Source: Pseudodonghicola xiamenensis DSM 18339 (GTDB lineage Bacteria; Pseudomonadota; Alphaproteobacteria; Rhodobacterales; Rhodobacteraceae). Taken from it: a DNA stretch of 64,000 bases. Below are positions 34,864 to 43,857 of this stretch, piece by piece. A model generated the notes under the pieces. The model was not told where the DNA came from. It ran no database searches and saw only the letters and a list, made by a program, of their open reading frames with translations. The stretch spans positions 62,001 through 126,000 of the forward strand of contig NZ_AUBS01000008.1 of NCBI RefSeq assembly GCF_000429365.1, given 5' to 3'. Every line of letters starts with the position of its first letter. Within the stretch, counting starts at the first letter, position 1. A program made the translations under genes and the position numbers.

Positions 34864-36168
34864 ATGCGCTACATGATGACCTATGATCTCATGGAGTCCG
34901 CCCGAAACGCCAATCAATGGCTGGGTGCCACTGCTCAATCTTTCGCCTCCTACCCCGCCTTTGCCATGATCCCGAACCCGACGTTGAACTGGATGGCAGC
35001 CTGGGGTCGGGTGACCGAGCGGTCATTCCAGCGAATGGTCGCGAAACCCGACTGGGGTATCCGGACGGTTACGTGCGAAGATGGTAAAGATCACGTTGTC
35101 GAAGTTCAGACCGTGGTGGAAAAGCCCTTCGGCGATCTGATCTATTTCAAGGTTCCGGGCCGCGACATCCAGCAGCGCAAGGTTCTGCTGGTCGCGCCGA
35201 TGTCGGGCCATTACGCGACGCTCTTGCGTTCCACCGTGGCCAGCCTGCTGCCCGATTGCGAACTCTATGTCACCGACTGGCACAACGCCCGCGACATTCC
35301 GGTGTCCTGCGGCAAGTTCGATGTCGAGGATTATACGCTCTACCTGATGGACTTCATGCGCCATCTGGGCCCCGACACCCATGTGATCGCGGTCTGCCAG
35401 CCGGCACCGCTGGCGCTGGCCGCCACCGCCTATCTGGCCGAGCAGGACCCGGATGCCCAGCCATTGACCATGACGCTGATCGGTGGCCCGATCGACCCTG
35501 ACGCCACCCCTACCGAGGTTACCGACTTCGGTCGCCGCGTCACCATGGGCCATCTTGAGGAAACCGCGATCCAGCGGGTTGGCTTCAAGTACAAGGGCGT
35601 CGGCCGGATGGTCTATCCCGGTCTCCTGCAGCTCACCTCCTTCATGTCGATGAACGCCGATCGCCATTCCGAGGCCTTCTCGAACCAAATCCGTCGCGAA
35701 ATGCGCGGCGAGGCATCGGACCACGACGCCCACAACCGCTTTTACGACGAATATCTGGCGGTGATGGACATGACGGCGGAATTCTACCTGTCGACGGTCG
35801 AGCGTGTCTTCAAGAATGGTGAAATCGCCAAGAATGAATTCATCGTCGACGGGCACAAGGTCGATACCGGCAAGATCACCAATGTGGCGGTGATGACGGT
35901 CGAGGGCGCCAATGATGACATTTCCGCCCCCGGTCAATGCGTCGCGGCACTGGCCCTGTGCTCCGGGCTTCCGGACAGCATGAAAGCCCAGCACCTGGAA
36001 CCCGGCGCCGGCCATTACGGCATTTTTGCCGGCCGTTCGTGGCGCGACAATATCCGCCCCCTGGTGTTGCAGTTCATGAACAAGAACAACACCAAACGTT
36101 CCCAGCGCCGCCGGCAGCCCGGTTCCGCGGCACAGAATGCGGCCAACAGAAATGCGGCTGCGGTCTGA
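34864..36168 (+). CDS. phaZ: Intracellular polyhydroxybutyrate depolymerase
   Basis: Degrades stored PHB granules. The 434-residue protein belongs to the PhaZ1-type intracellular depolymerases, which have a catalytic Cys rather than Ser: Cys178 in VIAVCQPAPLALAA. Other family features are VLLVAPMSGHYATLLRSTVA, YVTDWHNARDIPVSCGKFD, IGGPIDPDATPTEVTDF and the C-terminal GAGHYGIFAGRSWRDNIRP. There is no signal peptide, in line with an intracellular role. AAGGAGACC precedes the ATG. It diverges from phaC, so synthesis and breakdown genes share one intergenic region. Confidence 0.95.
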   Translation: MRYMMTYDLMESARNANQWLGATAQSFASYPAFAMIPNPTLNWMAAWGRVTERSFQRMVAKPDWGIRTVTCEDGKDHVVEVQTVVEKPFGDLIYFKVPGRDIQQRKVLLVAPMSGHYATLLRSTVASLLPDCELYVTDWHNARDIPVSCGKFDVEDYTLYLMDFMRHLGPDTHVIAVCQPAPLALAATAYLAEQDPDAQPLTMTLIGGPIDPDATPTEVTDFGRRVTMGHLEETAIQRVGFKYKGVGRMVYPGLLQLTSFMSMNADRHSEAFSNQIRREMRGEASDHDAHNRFYDEYLAVMDMTAEFYLSTVERVFKNGEIAKNEFIVDGHKVDTGKITNVAVMTVEGANDDISAPGQCVAALALCSGLPDSMKAQHLEPGAGHYGIFAGRSWRDNIRPLVLQFMNKNNTKRSQRRRQPGSAAQNAANRNAAAV

Positions 36169-36201
36169 TCCCGCAGCTTCCGGACCCCAGGTAAAACGAT
36201 C

Positions 36202-36232
36202 ACGCAGGGGCAATTCCCCTGCGTTTTCTTTT
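36202..36232 (+). terminator. Intrinsic terminator after phaZ
   Basis: ACGCAGGGG-CAATT-CCCCTGCGT followed by TTTCTTTT. Confidence 0.93.
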
Positions 36233-36259
36233 CCCCGGCTTGGCTGCGCGACAGTTCGT

Positions 36260-37495
36260 TCAGCCCGCCAGATGCGTCTTGATCAGATCACAGCGATGCC
36301 GAAAGACCATCTCATCGGTGAAGGGCGCCCCATCCTGCGCCGCACGCCCGATCAAAGCGGCCAGGCTGGACCGGTCCCCTGCCAGCTCCGCCAAGCTGTC
36401 GGACAGGCTGGTGGTATCCCGCTGCGGCTCCAGCAGGCCACCGCCATGGGCAGCGATCAGATCCTGGGCAAATCCGCCCTCGTAGCCGATCAGCGGCGTG
36501 CCTGAAATCAGCGCCTCGATCAGGCACCGGGGTGATTCCGGCGTCAAATGGCAGAACAGGAAAACATGCGCGGCCCGATAGGCCTCGATGATACGGGCGC
36601 GATCCGACACAAATCCCCTGAGCTCGACCCGGCCCGCAAGGCCGAGAGCCTCGATCCGCAGGCGCATTTCCGGCATCATTGCGCCGTCGCCAATCCATTC
36701 GGCCTGAAAGTCGACACCCCGCTGCCGCAACCCGTCAAGCGCGGCAAGCCAATCCAGTGGCCCCTTCATCATCTCTGCCCGCCCGACATAGAGCACTCGC
36801 AACGGCGCGCCAGCGCGCACCTCGGCCAGCTTGGCAGTCAGGCGGTCGGGGGAAATATGATCCTTCACACCGATGTGAATATTATGCACCAGATGCGGAT
36901 TTCCGCTGTAGGGCGCATAATGCTCATAGGTCTCGCGCCCGTGAAACAGCCCCAATGCGGCGCGGCGCACCACCCTGCGTTCAAGCCAGGCCATCGGGCG
37001 ATGCGTGAGCCAGACCCGCAAGCGGCGGCGCCAACTGGCATCCTTGGGCATCACCCGGATCACCTGGGATTCGATCCTGTCAGTCCAGACCGCGAATGGC
37101 CGCCCCATGCGATGCGCGGCCAGCGCCGCTACCGCCCCCCAGTCGCCGAACAACCCACCGATGGCAAAGCTGAGGTATTGCGCCTCGGCGATCAGCGCCT
37201 TGATCCGGCGCCGGGTGGCCGGCAGGCAGCGCAGGAACACATCGGGACGATAGGCCATCGGCAGCGGTTCGATCCGTACCCGCCCAAGCGCCTCGGCATG
37301 ATCGGCAGCGCACAGCCACCCCTGCGGCGGCGGCCCCGGCGCCAGCGGCATCATCGCCACCACCGTTTCGAAATGAACCGCCCAGAGCCGCAGCCCGTTG
37401 ATCGCCTGGGCTTCGATCCAGAGCTCTCCCTCCCACTCATAGACCGGCACCGGCGCATAGAGCAGTAGTGCCCCGGCCTTGGGATGGCCGCTCAC
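36260..37495 (-). CDS. Glycosyltransferase family 4-like protein
   Basis: A 411-residue GT-B glycosyltransferase. The C-terminal domain carries the family 1/4 pattern: LRVLYVGRAEMMKGPLDWL, the RVELRGFVSDRARIIEAYRA region, and the donor-binding segment FLFCHLTPESPRCLIEALIS followed by GTPLIGYEGG, including the ExxPxxxxEA-like site. The N-terminal half is divergent. Sugar donor and acceptor are unknown. Its start overlaps the stop of the upstream alpha/beta hydrolase gene by four bases, so the two are coupled. The gene is convergent with phaZ. Confidence 0.85.
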   Translation of the reverse strand: MSGHPKAGALLLYAPVPVYEWEGELWIEAQAINGLRLWAVHFETVVAMMPLAPGPPPQGWLCAADHAEALGRVRIEPLPMAYRPDVFLRCLPATRRRIKALIAEAQYLSFAIGGLFGDWGAVAALAAHRMGRPFAVWTDRIESQVIRVMPKDASWRRRLRVWLTHRPMAWLERRVVRRAALGLFHGRETYEHYAPYSGNPHLVHNIHIGVKDHISPDRLTAKLAEVRAGAPLRVLYVGRAEMMKGPLDWLAALDGLRQRGVDFQAEWIGDGAMMPEMRLRIEALGLAGRVELRGFVSDRARIIEAYRAAHVFLFCHLTPESPRCLIEALISGTPLIGYEGGFAQDLIAAHGGGLLEPQRDTTSLSDSLAELAGDRSSLAALIGRAAQDGAPFTDEMVFRHRCDLIKTHLAG

Positions 37496-38205
37496 GCTCG
37501 CCCCCCCGAGGGGGCCTGCAACCAGTCGCGTAGCGCCGCCGTGGTGAGCTCAGGCGCCTCGAGCGGTGGCAGGTGGCCGGCGCTCTCGATCACCTCGAGC
37601 CGCGCCGCGGGCATCAGGTCGGCCATCACTTCGTGGCGCCGGATCGGCGTCACCCCATCATGGCCCCCGCACAGGATCAGCGTCGGTGCCCTGTATTTGC
37701 GCAATGTACTTTGCTGGTCGCGGCGGCGTTGCAACGCACGAGACTGACGGACGAAGATTTCCGGCCCCAAATCCATGGCCATGGCGCGAAGGCCGGCGCG
37801 CACAGTAATCCGCCCCGCCCCCGGGGCAAGACTGTCAGGCGGGATCAAACCAGCTATGACCTCGTCGAACCGCCCGGCCCGAGCTCCGACGATCTTCGGC
37901 TCGCGCGCGGCGGCCTCGGTCGGACTTTCCGCCAATGGATGGGTCGCCATCAGACACAATCGCCGCACCCGGTCCGGCACCCGGCGCAAGATTTCCATCG
38001 CCACCACTCCGCCCAGACCGAGCCCGGCCAGCGCAAAGCGCTGCGGCAGAACGTCGATCAGCGCCGAGGCGATCTCCTCCACCCTCTCGCCTTGGGTAAT
38101 CGGCGCCACCATGACGGCACGATCTCGCGACAACGCATTGATCTGCGATGTAAAAACACGCGAATCGCACATCATGCCCGGCAGCAAAACCAACGCCTCG
38201 GTCAT
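37492..38205 (-). CDS. Alpha/beta hydrolase-fold protein lacking the Ser nucleophile
   Basis: A 237-residue alpha/beta hydrolase-like protein (MTEALVLLPGMMCDSRVF, with LLPGM near the oxyanion-hole position). The nucleophile elbow, normally GxSxG, reads ALAGLGLGGVVAME, with Gly63 where the catalytic Ser should be. The acid (CGGHDGVTP) and the His (ESAGHLPPLE) remain. It is therefore either inactive as an esterase, uses a different mechanism, or has a non-hydrolytic binding role. It is coupled by overlap to the glycosyltransferase gene. Reading both strands around the codon confirms Gly (GGT). Confidence 0.85.
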   Translation of the reverse strand: MTEALVLLPGMMCDSRVFTSQINALSRDRAVMVAPITQGERVEEIASALIDVLPQRFALAGLGLGGVVAMEILRRVPDRVRRLCLMATHPLAESPTEAAAREPKIVGARAGRFDEVIAGLIPPDSLAPGAGRITVRAGLRAMAMDLGPEIFVRQSRALQRRRDQQSTLRKYRAPTLILCGGHDGVTPIRRHEVMADLMPAARLEVIESAGHLPPLEAPELTTAALRDWLQAPSGGRA

Positions 38206-38322
38206 AGAATACCCTTTTCTCCGCCCCCCTTCGCCAAACGGCGGGCCACAGAAGTACGGATACCATGCGGATTTCCTGCCCGGCGGGCAAGCGGCTTTCC
38301 CCGACCGACACGGCTGTCGTGT

Positions 38323-39075
38323 TCAACCGGCCGGGTGCAGAATATCCTCGATCGCGGCCTCGATCATCCCCAGGCAGGGACCGTCGGAAAAGCGGTGATC
38401 GGCATCCTTGACCAGCGTCAGCCGCATGTCGTCGCATGTCGCGTGATCCAGCAATCTGAGCGCGGTGGCGGTGGAAACCGCGCTATCCGCCGTGCCCTGC
38501 AGGCAGCGCACCGGGAAAGGCAACGGCAATGGGTCGCGCAGCACCAGGTGGTCGCGACCATCGAGGATCATCCGCTTCGAAACCCGATAGGGTTCCATGT
38601 AATCCGAAGGCAGTTCCACATAACCATCGGCCCTGAGCCGGGCCTTCTGAATGGGCGAGAAATTGGCCCAATAGCCATCTTCGGTGAAATCCGGGGCCGC
38701 AGCCACGGTGACCACACCCTTGATCCTCTCAGGCTTGGCACGGGCCAGCAGCAGCGCCTGCCAGCCGCCCATCGAAGAGCCGACCGGGATGATCGGCCCA
38801 TCGGTCAGAGCCTCGACAACGGCCAGCGTATCCTCGTGCCAATCGCCGATGGCGCCCTCTTCGAACAGGCCGGAGCTTTCACCATGCCCGGAGTAGTCGA
38901 ACCGCAGAAAGGCCTGCCCGCGTGCCTTGGCCCAGGCCTCCAGATGGGTGGCCTTGGTGCCCTCCATGTCGGATTTCAACCCGCCCAGGAACACCACCCA
39001 GGGCCCCTGCCCCTCGGTCCGGTGATAGGCAAGCTTGCGGCCCTGCGGGCTGTCGAGAAAAGTGGTGGCTGGCAT
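38323..39075 (-). CDS. Alpha/beta hydrolase, ABHD10-like (thioesterase/esterase)
   Basis: A 250-residue hydrolase with a complete triad: Ser in IPVGSSMGGWQALLLA, Asp in CLQGTADSAV and His in LVKDADHRFSDG. The opening LAYHRTEGQGPWVVFLGGL followed by KSDMEGTKA and FLRFDYSGHGESSG resembles mammalian ABHD10 and related bacterial esterases. The ATG at 39075 is used because AAGGAG lies 7 bases upstream. It lies downstream of the sugar-type ABC permease gene but behind a very strong hairpin, so it may form its own unit. Confidence 0.87.
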   Translation of the reverse strand: MPATTFLDSPQGRKLAYHRTEGQGPWVVFLGGLKSDMEGTKATHLEAWAKARGQAFLRFDYSGHGESSGLFEEGAIGDWHEDTLAVVEALTDGPIIPVGSSMGGWQALLLARAKPERIKGVVTVAAAPDFTEDGYWANFSPIQKARLRADGYVELPSDYMEPYRVSKRMILDGRDHLVLRDPLPLPFPVRCLQGTADSAVSTATALRLLDHATCDDMRLTLVKDADHRFSDGPCLGMIEAAIEDILHPAG

Positions 39076-39114
39076 GCACGTCTCCTTACACTTGTAAAAT
39101 ATCATGCCGGCAGT

Positions 39115-39150
39115 GGCGCCGGGCCGCAATGTGGAATGCGGCCCGGCGCC
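39115..39150 (-). terminator. Very stable hairpin after the ABC permease gene
   Basis: GGCGCCGGGCCGC-(10)-GCGGCCCGGCGCC, a perfect 13-bp all-GC stem 9 bp past the permease stop. No T-run follows, yet it is the strongest stem in the window and probably ends the transporter operon. Confidence 0.7.
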
Positions 39151-39158
39151 AAAGGTGT

Positions 39159-40169
39159 TTAGCGCCCGCTCATGATGATGCGATAGCGGAGCTGATCGAA
39201 GATCACCGCCAGGATCAGCAGCACCCCCAGCAGTACCATCTGCATGTAGGAGCTGACCTGCGCCAAGTTCATGCCGTTTTGCACCAGCACGATGAAGAAG
39301 GCCCCCAGCACCACGTTTTCCACCCGACCGATACCACCGCGCAGAGAGACGCCGGCGATCACGCAGGCGGCGATGGATTCCAGCGCGATGGTGCCGCCCA
39401 GGTTCGCCTCGCCCGATTCAACCCGCGCGGTCAGCAAGAGACCGGTGAGCGAGGCGATTAGCGCGCAGACCATATAGGCCAGCATCAAGGTACGCTTGGT
39501 GTTGATCGCCGACAGATGCGCCGCCTTGAGATTGCCGCCGACCGCGTAGATCTGGGTGCCAAGCCGGGTACGCGACATGAAGACCCACATCACGACGATG
39601 CAGATCACCGCGATCAGCACCGGCACCGGTATCCCCCAGAGCCGCCCGAAACCGAAGGTATCGGCGAATTCAAACGGCAGGCCAGAGACCGGCACGCCAC
39701 CGGTGAGAAACAGCGCCAGTCCCGCGCCCACCGAGGAGACGCCCAGCGTCATGATGAAGGGCGAGACGTCGAAATAGGCGACACCGAGGCCATTCACCAT
39801 CCCCACCAGCAGCGCCGCGGCAAAGCCCGCGAAGGCCCCCAAGAGGATCGCCAGCCAGATCGCATCCGGAAAGAGGCCTGCGAAGAACACCATGGCCGAG
39901 GCCGAGACCACCGAGGTCAGCGCGATCGCAGTGCCCACCGACAGGTCGAACCCGCCGGAGATCAGCACCAGCATCTGCCCTAGCGACACCAGCACCAGAT
40001 AGACCGATTGCCGTGCCACATTGACCAGGTTCTGCCCGGTCAGGAATTTCGACGACAACGCAGTGAAGATCACCAGCGCCGCCAACAGGAAGAACGGCAG
40101 AACGCCCACCTTGACGAAAACGCGCTTGATCAGACCTCCCGCGCCGTATTTTTTGCTTTGCTCGCTCAT
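39159..40169 (-). CDS. Ribose-type (RbsC-like) ABC transporter permease
   Basis: A 336-residue membrane protein with about ten hydrophobic segments. It shows the RbsC/AraH pattern LVLVSLGQMLVLISGGFDLS followed by VGTAIALTSV, then NGLGVAYFDVSPFIMTLGV, and ESIAACVIAGVSLRGGIGRV. It forms the channel with the RbsA-type ATPase upstream, which overlaps it by four bases. Sequence alone does not tell the substrate, and the operon context suggests it may not be a sugar. Confidence 0.93.
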   Translation of the reverse strand: MSEQSKKYGAGGLIKRVFVKVGVLPFFLLAALVIFTALSSKFLTGQNLVNVARQSVYLVLVSLGQMLVLISGGFDLSVGTAIALTSVVSASAMVFFAGLFPDAIWLAILLGAFAGFAAALLVGMVNGLGVAYFDVSPFIMTLGVSSVGAGLALFLTGGVPVSGLPFEFADTFGFGRLWGIPVPVLIAVICIVVMWVFMSRTRLGTQIYAVGGNLKAAHLSAINTKRTLMLAYMVCALIASLTGLLLTARVESGEANLGGTIALESIAACVIAGVSLRGGIGRVENVVLGAFFIVLVQNGMNLAQVSSYMQMVLLGVLLILAVIFDQLRYRIIMSGR

Positions 40170-41674
40170 GCCTTGGCTCCGCTCTCATCGAAGAAATGTT
40201 TCAGGACCAGCTCCTCCACCATCTCGTCCCCGCTCAGTTCGGCCGAAATCCGACCATGTGCCAGCACCAGCATCCGGTGCGACAGGTTCAGCACTTCCGG
40301 CAGGTCGGAGGAGATCACCACCACCGCCTTGCCGGCCTCGGCCAATTGCTGGATCAGCCGGTAGAGGGCCGAACGCGTGCCCATATCGACGCCGACCGTC
40401 GGTTCGTCGAAGACATAGATGTCGGCCTCCTGCCCGAAGCATTTGCCGAACAGCACCTTCTGCTGGTTGCCGCCCGATAGCTGCGACACCAGCTTGGGCC
40501 GATACCCCGCATGAAGTTCGACATAATCCGCGATCCGCGCGCTTTCGGCCCGGACCTCTTTCCAGTTGATGAAGCCCATCCTCGACACGCCCGTGCCGCC
40601 CATCACCAGATTGAGGGCCAGGTTGTCGTTCGAGGTCTTCGCCAGATCGAGCCCCTCGGCCTTGCGGTCGGGAGACAGGTAATACATCCCCGCCTTGAGA
40701 ATCGCCCGGGTCGGGGCACGGGTAACATCCTGGCCCTTCAGCGTGACCTTACCGCCGAGCCGGGGCGCCAGCCCCATCATCGCGCGAAAGAGCCGTGATT
40801 TGCCCGAGCCCACGAGGCCTGCGATCCCCAGCACCTCGCCCGCGCGGATCTCCAGAGACGCCGCGGAGACGCCGGACGTCACCAGCCCCTCGGCCGTCGC
40901 CAGCACGTCACCGGGCGTATGGGCGATCTGCGGGTAAATCTCGGTGATGGCGCGACCGGTCATCATCTCGACCAGTGCATGTTCGTCGGTCTCGGCCATT
41001 GCCACGGTGCCGATCCTGGCACCGTCGCGCAGCACCGTCACCCGGTCGGCGATGCGCTGGAACTCCTGGATGCGGTGCGAGATGTAGATGATCCCCACCC
41101 CGCGTTCCTTGAGCGAGGCGATGAAGCCGAACAGGTGATCGACCTCGCGGTCGGTGAGCGAGGCGGTCGGTTCATCGAGGATCAGCACCGAGAGATCGCC
41201 GTGAAACGCCTTGGTGATCTCGACCATCTGCTGTTGCGCCCGCGACAGCGACGCGGTGATGGCGGTGGGGTCGATCGGGAAATCCAGCTCCTCGAACATA
41301 TCATGCGCACGGCGGCGCATGGCCCGGTGATCGACGAAGGGGCCGCGCATCGGCTCCCAGCCCAGAAAGATGTTCTCGGCCACGGTGAGGGTCGGGATCA
41401 GCGAGAATTCCTGAAACACCGTATAGATGCCGGCGCGCTGCGCATCGGCAACCGAGGAAAAGGCCAGCGCCTGCCCGTTCAGGGTGATCGTGCCCTCGGT
41501 CGGGCTGTTGGCCCCGGCGAGCATCGAGATCAGGGTCGATTTTCCCGCCCCGTTCTCGCCGAAGAGAACATGGACCTCGCCCGCCTCAAGATCGAAATCC
41601 ACCCCGTTCAAGGCCAGCACACCGGGATAGCGTTTGGTCAGGCCGCGTGTTTCCACCAGCTTTGTTGATTGCAT
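40166..41674 (-). CDS. Ribose-type (RbsA-like) ABC transporter ATP-binding protein, two domains
   Basis: A 502-residue tandem ATPase. Domain 1 has Walker A FGENGAGKSTLIS, signature LSRAQQQMVEITKA and Walker B VLILDEPTASLTDRE. Domain 2 has the degenerate Walker A AGLVGSGKSRLFRA, signature LSGGNQQKVLFGKC and Walker B YVFDEPTVGVDMG. The asymmetric second site is normal for this class. The ATG at 41674 follows GGAGG by 6 bases; the frame is open a further 17 codons. Confidence 0.93.
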   Translation of the reverse strand: MQSTKLVETRGLTKRYPGVLALNGVDFDLEAGEVHVLFGENGAGKSTLISMLAGANSPTEGTITLNGQALAFSSVADAQRAGIYTVFQEFSLIPTLTVAENIFLGWEPMRGPFVDHRAMRRRAHDMFEELDFPIDPTAITASLSRAQQQMVEITKAFHGDLSVLILDEPTASLTDREVDHLFGFIASLKERGVGIIYISHRIQEFQRIADRVTVLRDGARIGTVAMAETDEHALVEMMTGRAITEIYPQIAHTPGDVLATAEGLVTSGVSAASLEIRAGEVLGIAGLVGSGKSRLFRAMMGLAPRLGGKVTLKGQDVTRAPTRAILKAGMYYLSPDRKAEGLDLAKTSNDNLALNLVMGGTGVSRMGFINWKEVRAESARIADYVELHAGYRPKLVSQLSGGNQQKVLFGKCFGQEADIYVFDEPTVGVDMGTRSALYRLIQQLAEAGKAVVVISSDLPEVLNLSHRMLVLAHGRISAELSGDEMVEELVLKHFFDESGAKA

Positions 41675-41693
41675 TTCCGCCTCCGGAAGGAAT

Positions 41694-41721
41694 GCGGGCC
41701 GGACAGGGTCGCCCGGCCCGC
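41694..41721 (-). repeat. Hairpin between binding-protein and ATPase genes
   Basis: GCGGGCCGG-(10)-CCGGCCCGC in the 70-bp gap after the binding-protein stop. It lacks a T-run and probably stabilises the binding-protein message. Confidence 0.55.
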
Positions 41722-41744
41722 GCATGCCAGTTCAGCCTGCGGTC

Positions 41745-42815
41745 TCAGTCGACCGAAAAGACCGGCTTGAACCCGTCCGGCGGCAGGATGTTCTCACGCG
41801 CCACGGTGCTGATGTTCGACGGATCGACGACGAAGATCTTCGGCCCCACATGTTTCATGTAGTCCTTGCCTTCGAGGATGCGCACCGCCTGATCCATGGC
41901 GATCCGGCCCTGGATGACCATCGAATCCGCCGGGGCGGCCAGGATGAAACCGCGCTTGATGCCGGCATAGACGCCCGGGGTCATGTAAAAGGCCAGCAGA
42001 TCGACCTTGCCCTTGAGCCCCCGTTCGCGGATCAGCCCCTGGGCGGCTTCGGCGGTTACTGCGGTGCCTGCCAGATAACGGACATCGGGATTGGCCTGCA
42101 GCACGTCCTCGACCAGCTTGAGCTGGGCTTCCTTGCCGGTGTCGCCATAGCGGGGTTCCAGCACCTCGACGGCCGAGCCTTTGACGGCTTCCATGAAGCC
42201 TTCGTTCGCGGCCTCGACCCAGCCGGCGCCTGCGGGCCCCGGGAACCAGCCGACCTTGACCGGCTCGGAACCCGCCGGATGCTTCTCGGCCAGATACTTG
42301 CCGGTCTCGAAGCCCATGGTCCGGAAGGAGACCAGCGACTTGGCGGCGATATCGGGCGAGGACATGCCGTTGATGACGTCGATCACCGGGATCCCCTTGG
42401 CGGCGACCTCTTTCACCACGCTGTTCAGCCCCTCGTAAGAGATCGCGCCAATCACCACGGCGTCGGCACCGCTGGACACGCAATCCTCGATCTGGCCGAT
42501 CTGCTTGTTCAGCTCGGTATAGCCGCCGGCCTCGACCAGGTTCATCTTGACGCCCAGGCGCTTGGCCTCATCGGCGACGCCATAATCCACGCCCAGCCAA
42601 TAGGCGTCTTTCATATGCGGGAAGGACACGCAGATGTTCCACGGCTTTTCCGCCTTGGCGAGCGGCGCGTAGGTCACCGGGCTGACCTTGCCGTCGGCGG
42701 TGAAGGGCGGGGTCACCTCTTCGGCCGGGTAAGGGAACCAGTCCGCCGCGAAGGCGCTGGCGGGAATGACGGTCGCAAGCGCCAGGGCTGCGGCTGTCTT
42801 GAGGGCGAGCTTCAT
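41745..42815 (-). CDS. TorT/RbsB-like periplasmic substrate-binding protein
   Basis: A 356-residue secreted binding protein of the type 1 periplasmic (LacI-like) fold. Signal peptide MKLALKTAAALALATVIPAS, cleaved near AFA-ADW, then a TorT-like N-terminal extension (WFPYPAEEVTPPFTADG). The core motifs are ICVSFPHMKDAYWLGVDYGV, QIGQIEDCVSSGADAVVIGA and VDVLAFYMTPGVYAGIKRGF-like segments near the C-terminus. TorT in E. coli senses TMAO for a kinase; here the gene is with ABC ATPase and permease genes, so a transport role is more likely. The ATG at 42815 follows GGAGG. Confidence 0.88.
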   Translation of the reverse strand: MKLALKTAAALALATVIPASAFAADWFPYPAEEVTPPFTADGKVSPVTYAPLAKAEKPWNICVSFPHMKDAYWLGVDYGVADEAKRLGVKMNLVEAGGYTELNKQIGQIEDCVSSGADAVVIGAISYEGLNSVVKEVAAKGIPVIDVINGMSSPDIAAKSLVSFRTMGFETGKYLAEKHPAGSEPVKVGWFPGPAGAGWVEAANEGFMEAVKGSAVEVLEPRYGDTGKEAQLKLVEDVLQANPDVRYLAGTAVTAEAAQGLIRERGLKGKVDLLAFYMTPGVYAGIKRGFILAAPADSMVIQGRIAMDQAVRILEGKDYMKHVGPKIFVVDPSNISTVARENILPPDGFKPVFSVD

Positions 42816-42845
42816 TGTTCTGACCTCCATGTCAGTTCCAAAAGT

Positions 42846-42869
42846 CCAAAGCGGCAAGCCGCGTTTTGG
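42846..42869 (-). repeat. Hairpin between pxpC and the binding-protein gene
   Basis: CCAAA-GCGGC-AA-GCCGC-(2)-TTTGG, followed on the minus strand by ACTTTTGG. It is a possible partial terminator separating enzyme genes from transporter genes, in a 70-bp gap. Confidence 0.45.
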
Positions 42870-42885
42870 GGGTATTGTCCGGCTC

Positions 42886-43857
42886 TTAGACGAGCTCTTT
42901 TCGGATTTTCGCAATCATCGCCTTGCGATCGGCGCGGGCCTGCAGGGCCTCTTCCATCCCGACCTTGACGAATTTCACCGATGTGTTGGGCTGCAATTGC
43001 CCGATCAGGTCCATGTCGGCCGAAATCACCGCACCAAGGGTGAAGTAGCCGCCGCCAGACACCGCGTCGCGGTGCAGAACGATGGGTTCCGAGCCACCCG
43101 GAACCTGGATCGAACCGTAGGAATAGCAGCCATCCACGATGTTCGAGGGATCGGCGCCGGCACCGAAGGGCTGTTCGCGTTCGACGAACTCCATCGGCTG
43201 CCCCCCCCGGAAACGATACCCCATGCGGTCGGCTTCTGGCGCGACGGTCCAGGTGTCGTTGAAGAAGGCCTCGCCCGATTTCTCGGTCAGCCGATACCAG
43301 TAAAGACCGGTCAGCACCCGCAGTTCGGCCGGATTGCCCGGACCACGGCGCAGTACGACCGGAACGGTGCGCCCCTCTTCCACCAGCGCTGCGTCACCCA
43401 CCGGGATTTCGTCGCCGGCGGCGATATTGCGGCCATGAAAACCGCCGAGCGCCCCGATCGGATAGGTCGAACGGCTGCCCAGTGCCGGTTCGGTGGCGAT
43501 CCCGCCGGAGACGGCAATATAGATCCGCGCGCCGCCGGTGAGGAAGCCGAAGCTCAGCGTCTGGCCCGCTTTCACGTTGAAGCTGGTCCAGCCGTCGCGC
43601 GCCTCGCCATCGAGCAGGATCGGCATCGAGCCGCCGGTGATGGCGATGCTGGCATCTGCGGTAAAGGTGATCTCGGGGCCCATGAACACCGCTTCGAGAC
43701 AGGCGGCATCCTCGGGGTTGCCCACCAGCAGGTTGGCTGCACGCAGCGCCAGACGGTCCATCGCGCCCCCTTCGGGAATGCCGAGGTGGAAATAGCCGGG
43801 GCGGCCCAGATCCTGGATCGAGGTGGCAAGCCCGGGTTTGACAATCTTAAGCGTCAT
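42886..43857 (-). CDS. pxpC: Biotin-dependent carboxyltransferase-like protein, PxpC/KipA family
   Basis: A 323-residue cyclophilin-fold protein of the AHS2 (allophanate hydrolase subunit 2) family. Its start MTLKIVKPGLATSIQDLGRP followed by GYFHLGIPEGGAMD is the canonical AHS2 signature, and AITGG, AVSGGIATEPALGSRSTY and the C-terminal YSYGSIQVPGGSEPIVLHRD also fit. With PxpB it forms the ATP-dependent 5-oxoprolinase of bacteria when joined by PxpA. Here the operon also contains biotin carboxylase and carrier genes, so the substrate may differ. It overlaps pxpB by 11 bases. Confidence 0.9.
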   Translation of the reverse strand: MTLKIVKPGLATSIQDLGRPGYFHLGIPEGGAMDRLALRAANLLVGNPEDAACLEAVFMGPEITFTADASIAITGGSMPILLDGEARDGWTSFNVKAGQTLSFGFLTGGARIYIAVSGGIATEPALGSRSTYPIGALGGFHGRNIAAGDEIPVGDAALVEEGRTVPVVLRRGPGNPAELRVLTGLYWYRLTEKSGEAFFNDTWTVAPEADRMGYRFRGGQPMEFVEREQPFGAGADPSNIVDGCYSYGSIQVPGGSEPIVLHRDAVSGGGYFTLGAVISADMDLIGQLQPNTSVKFVKVGMEEALQARADRKAMIAKIRKELV

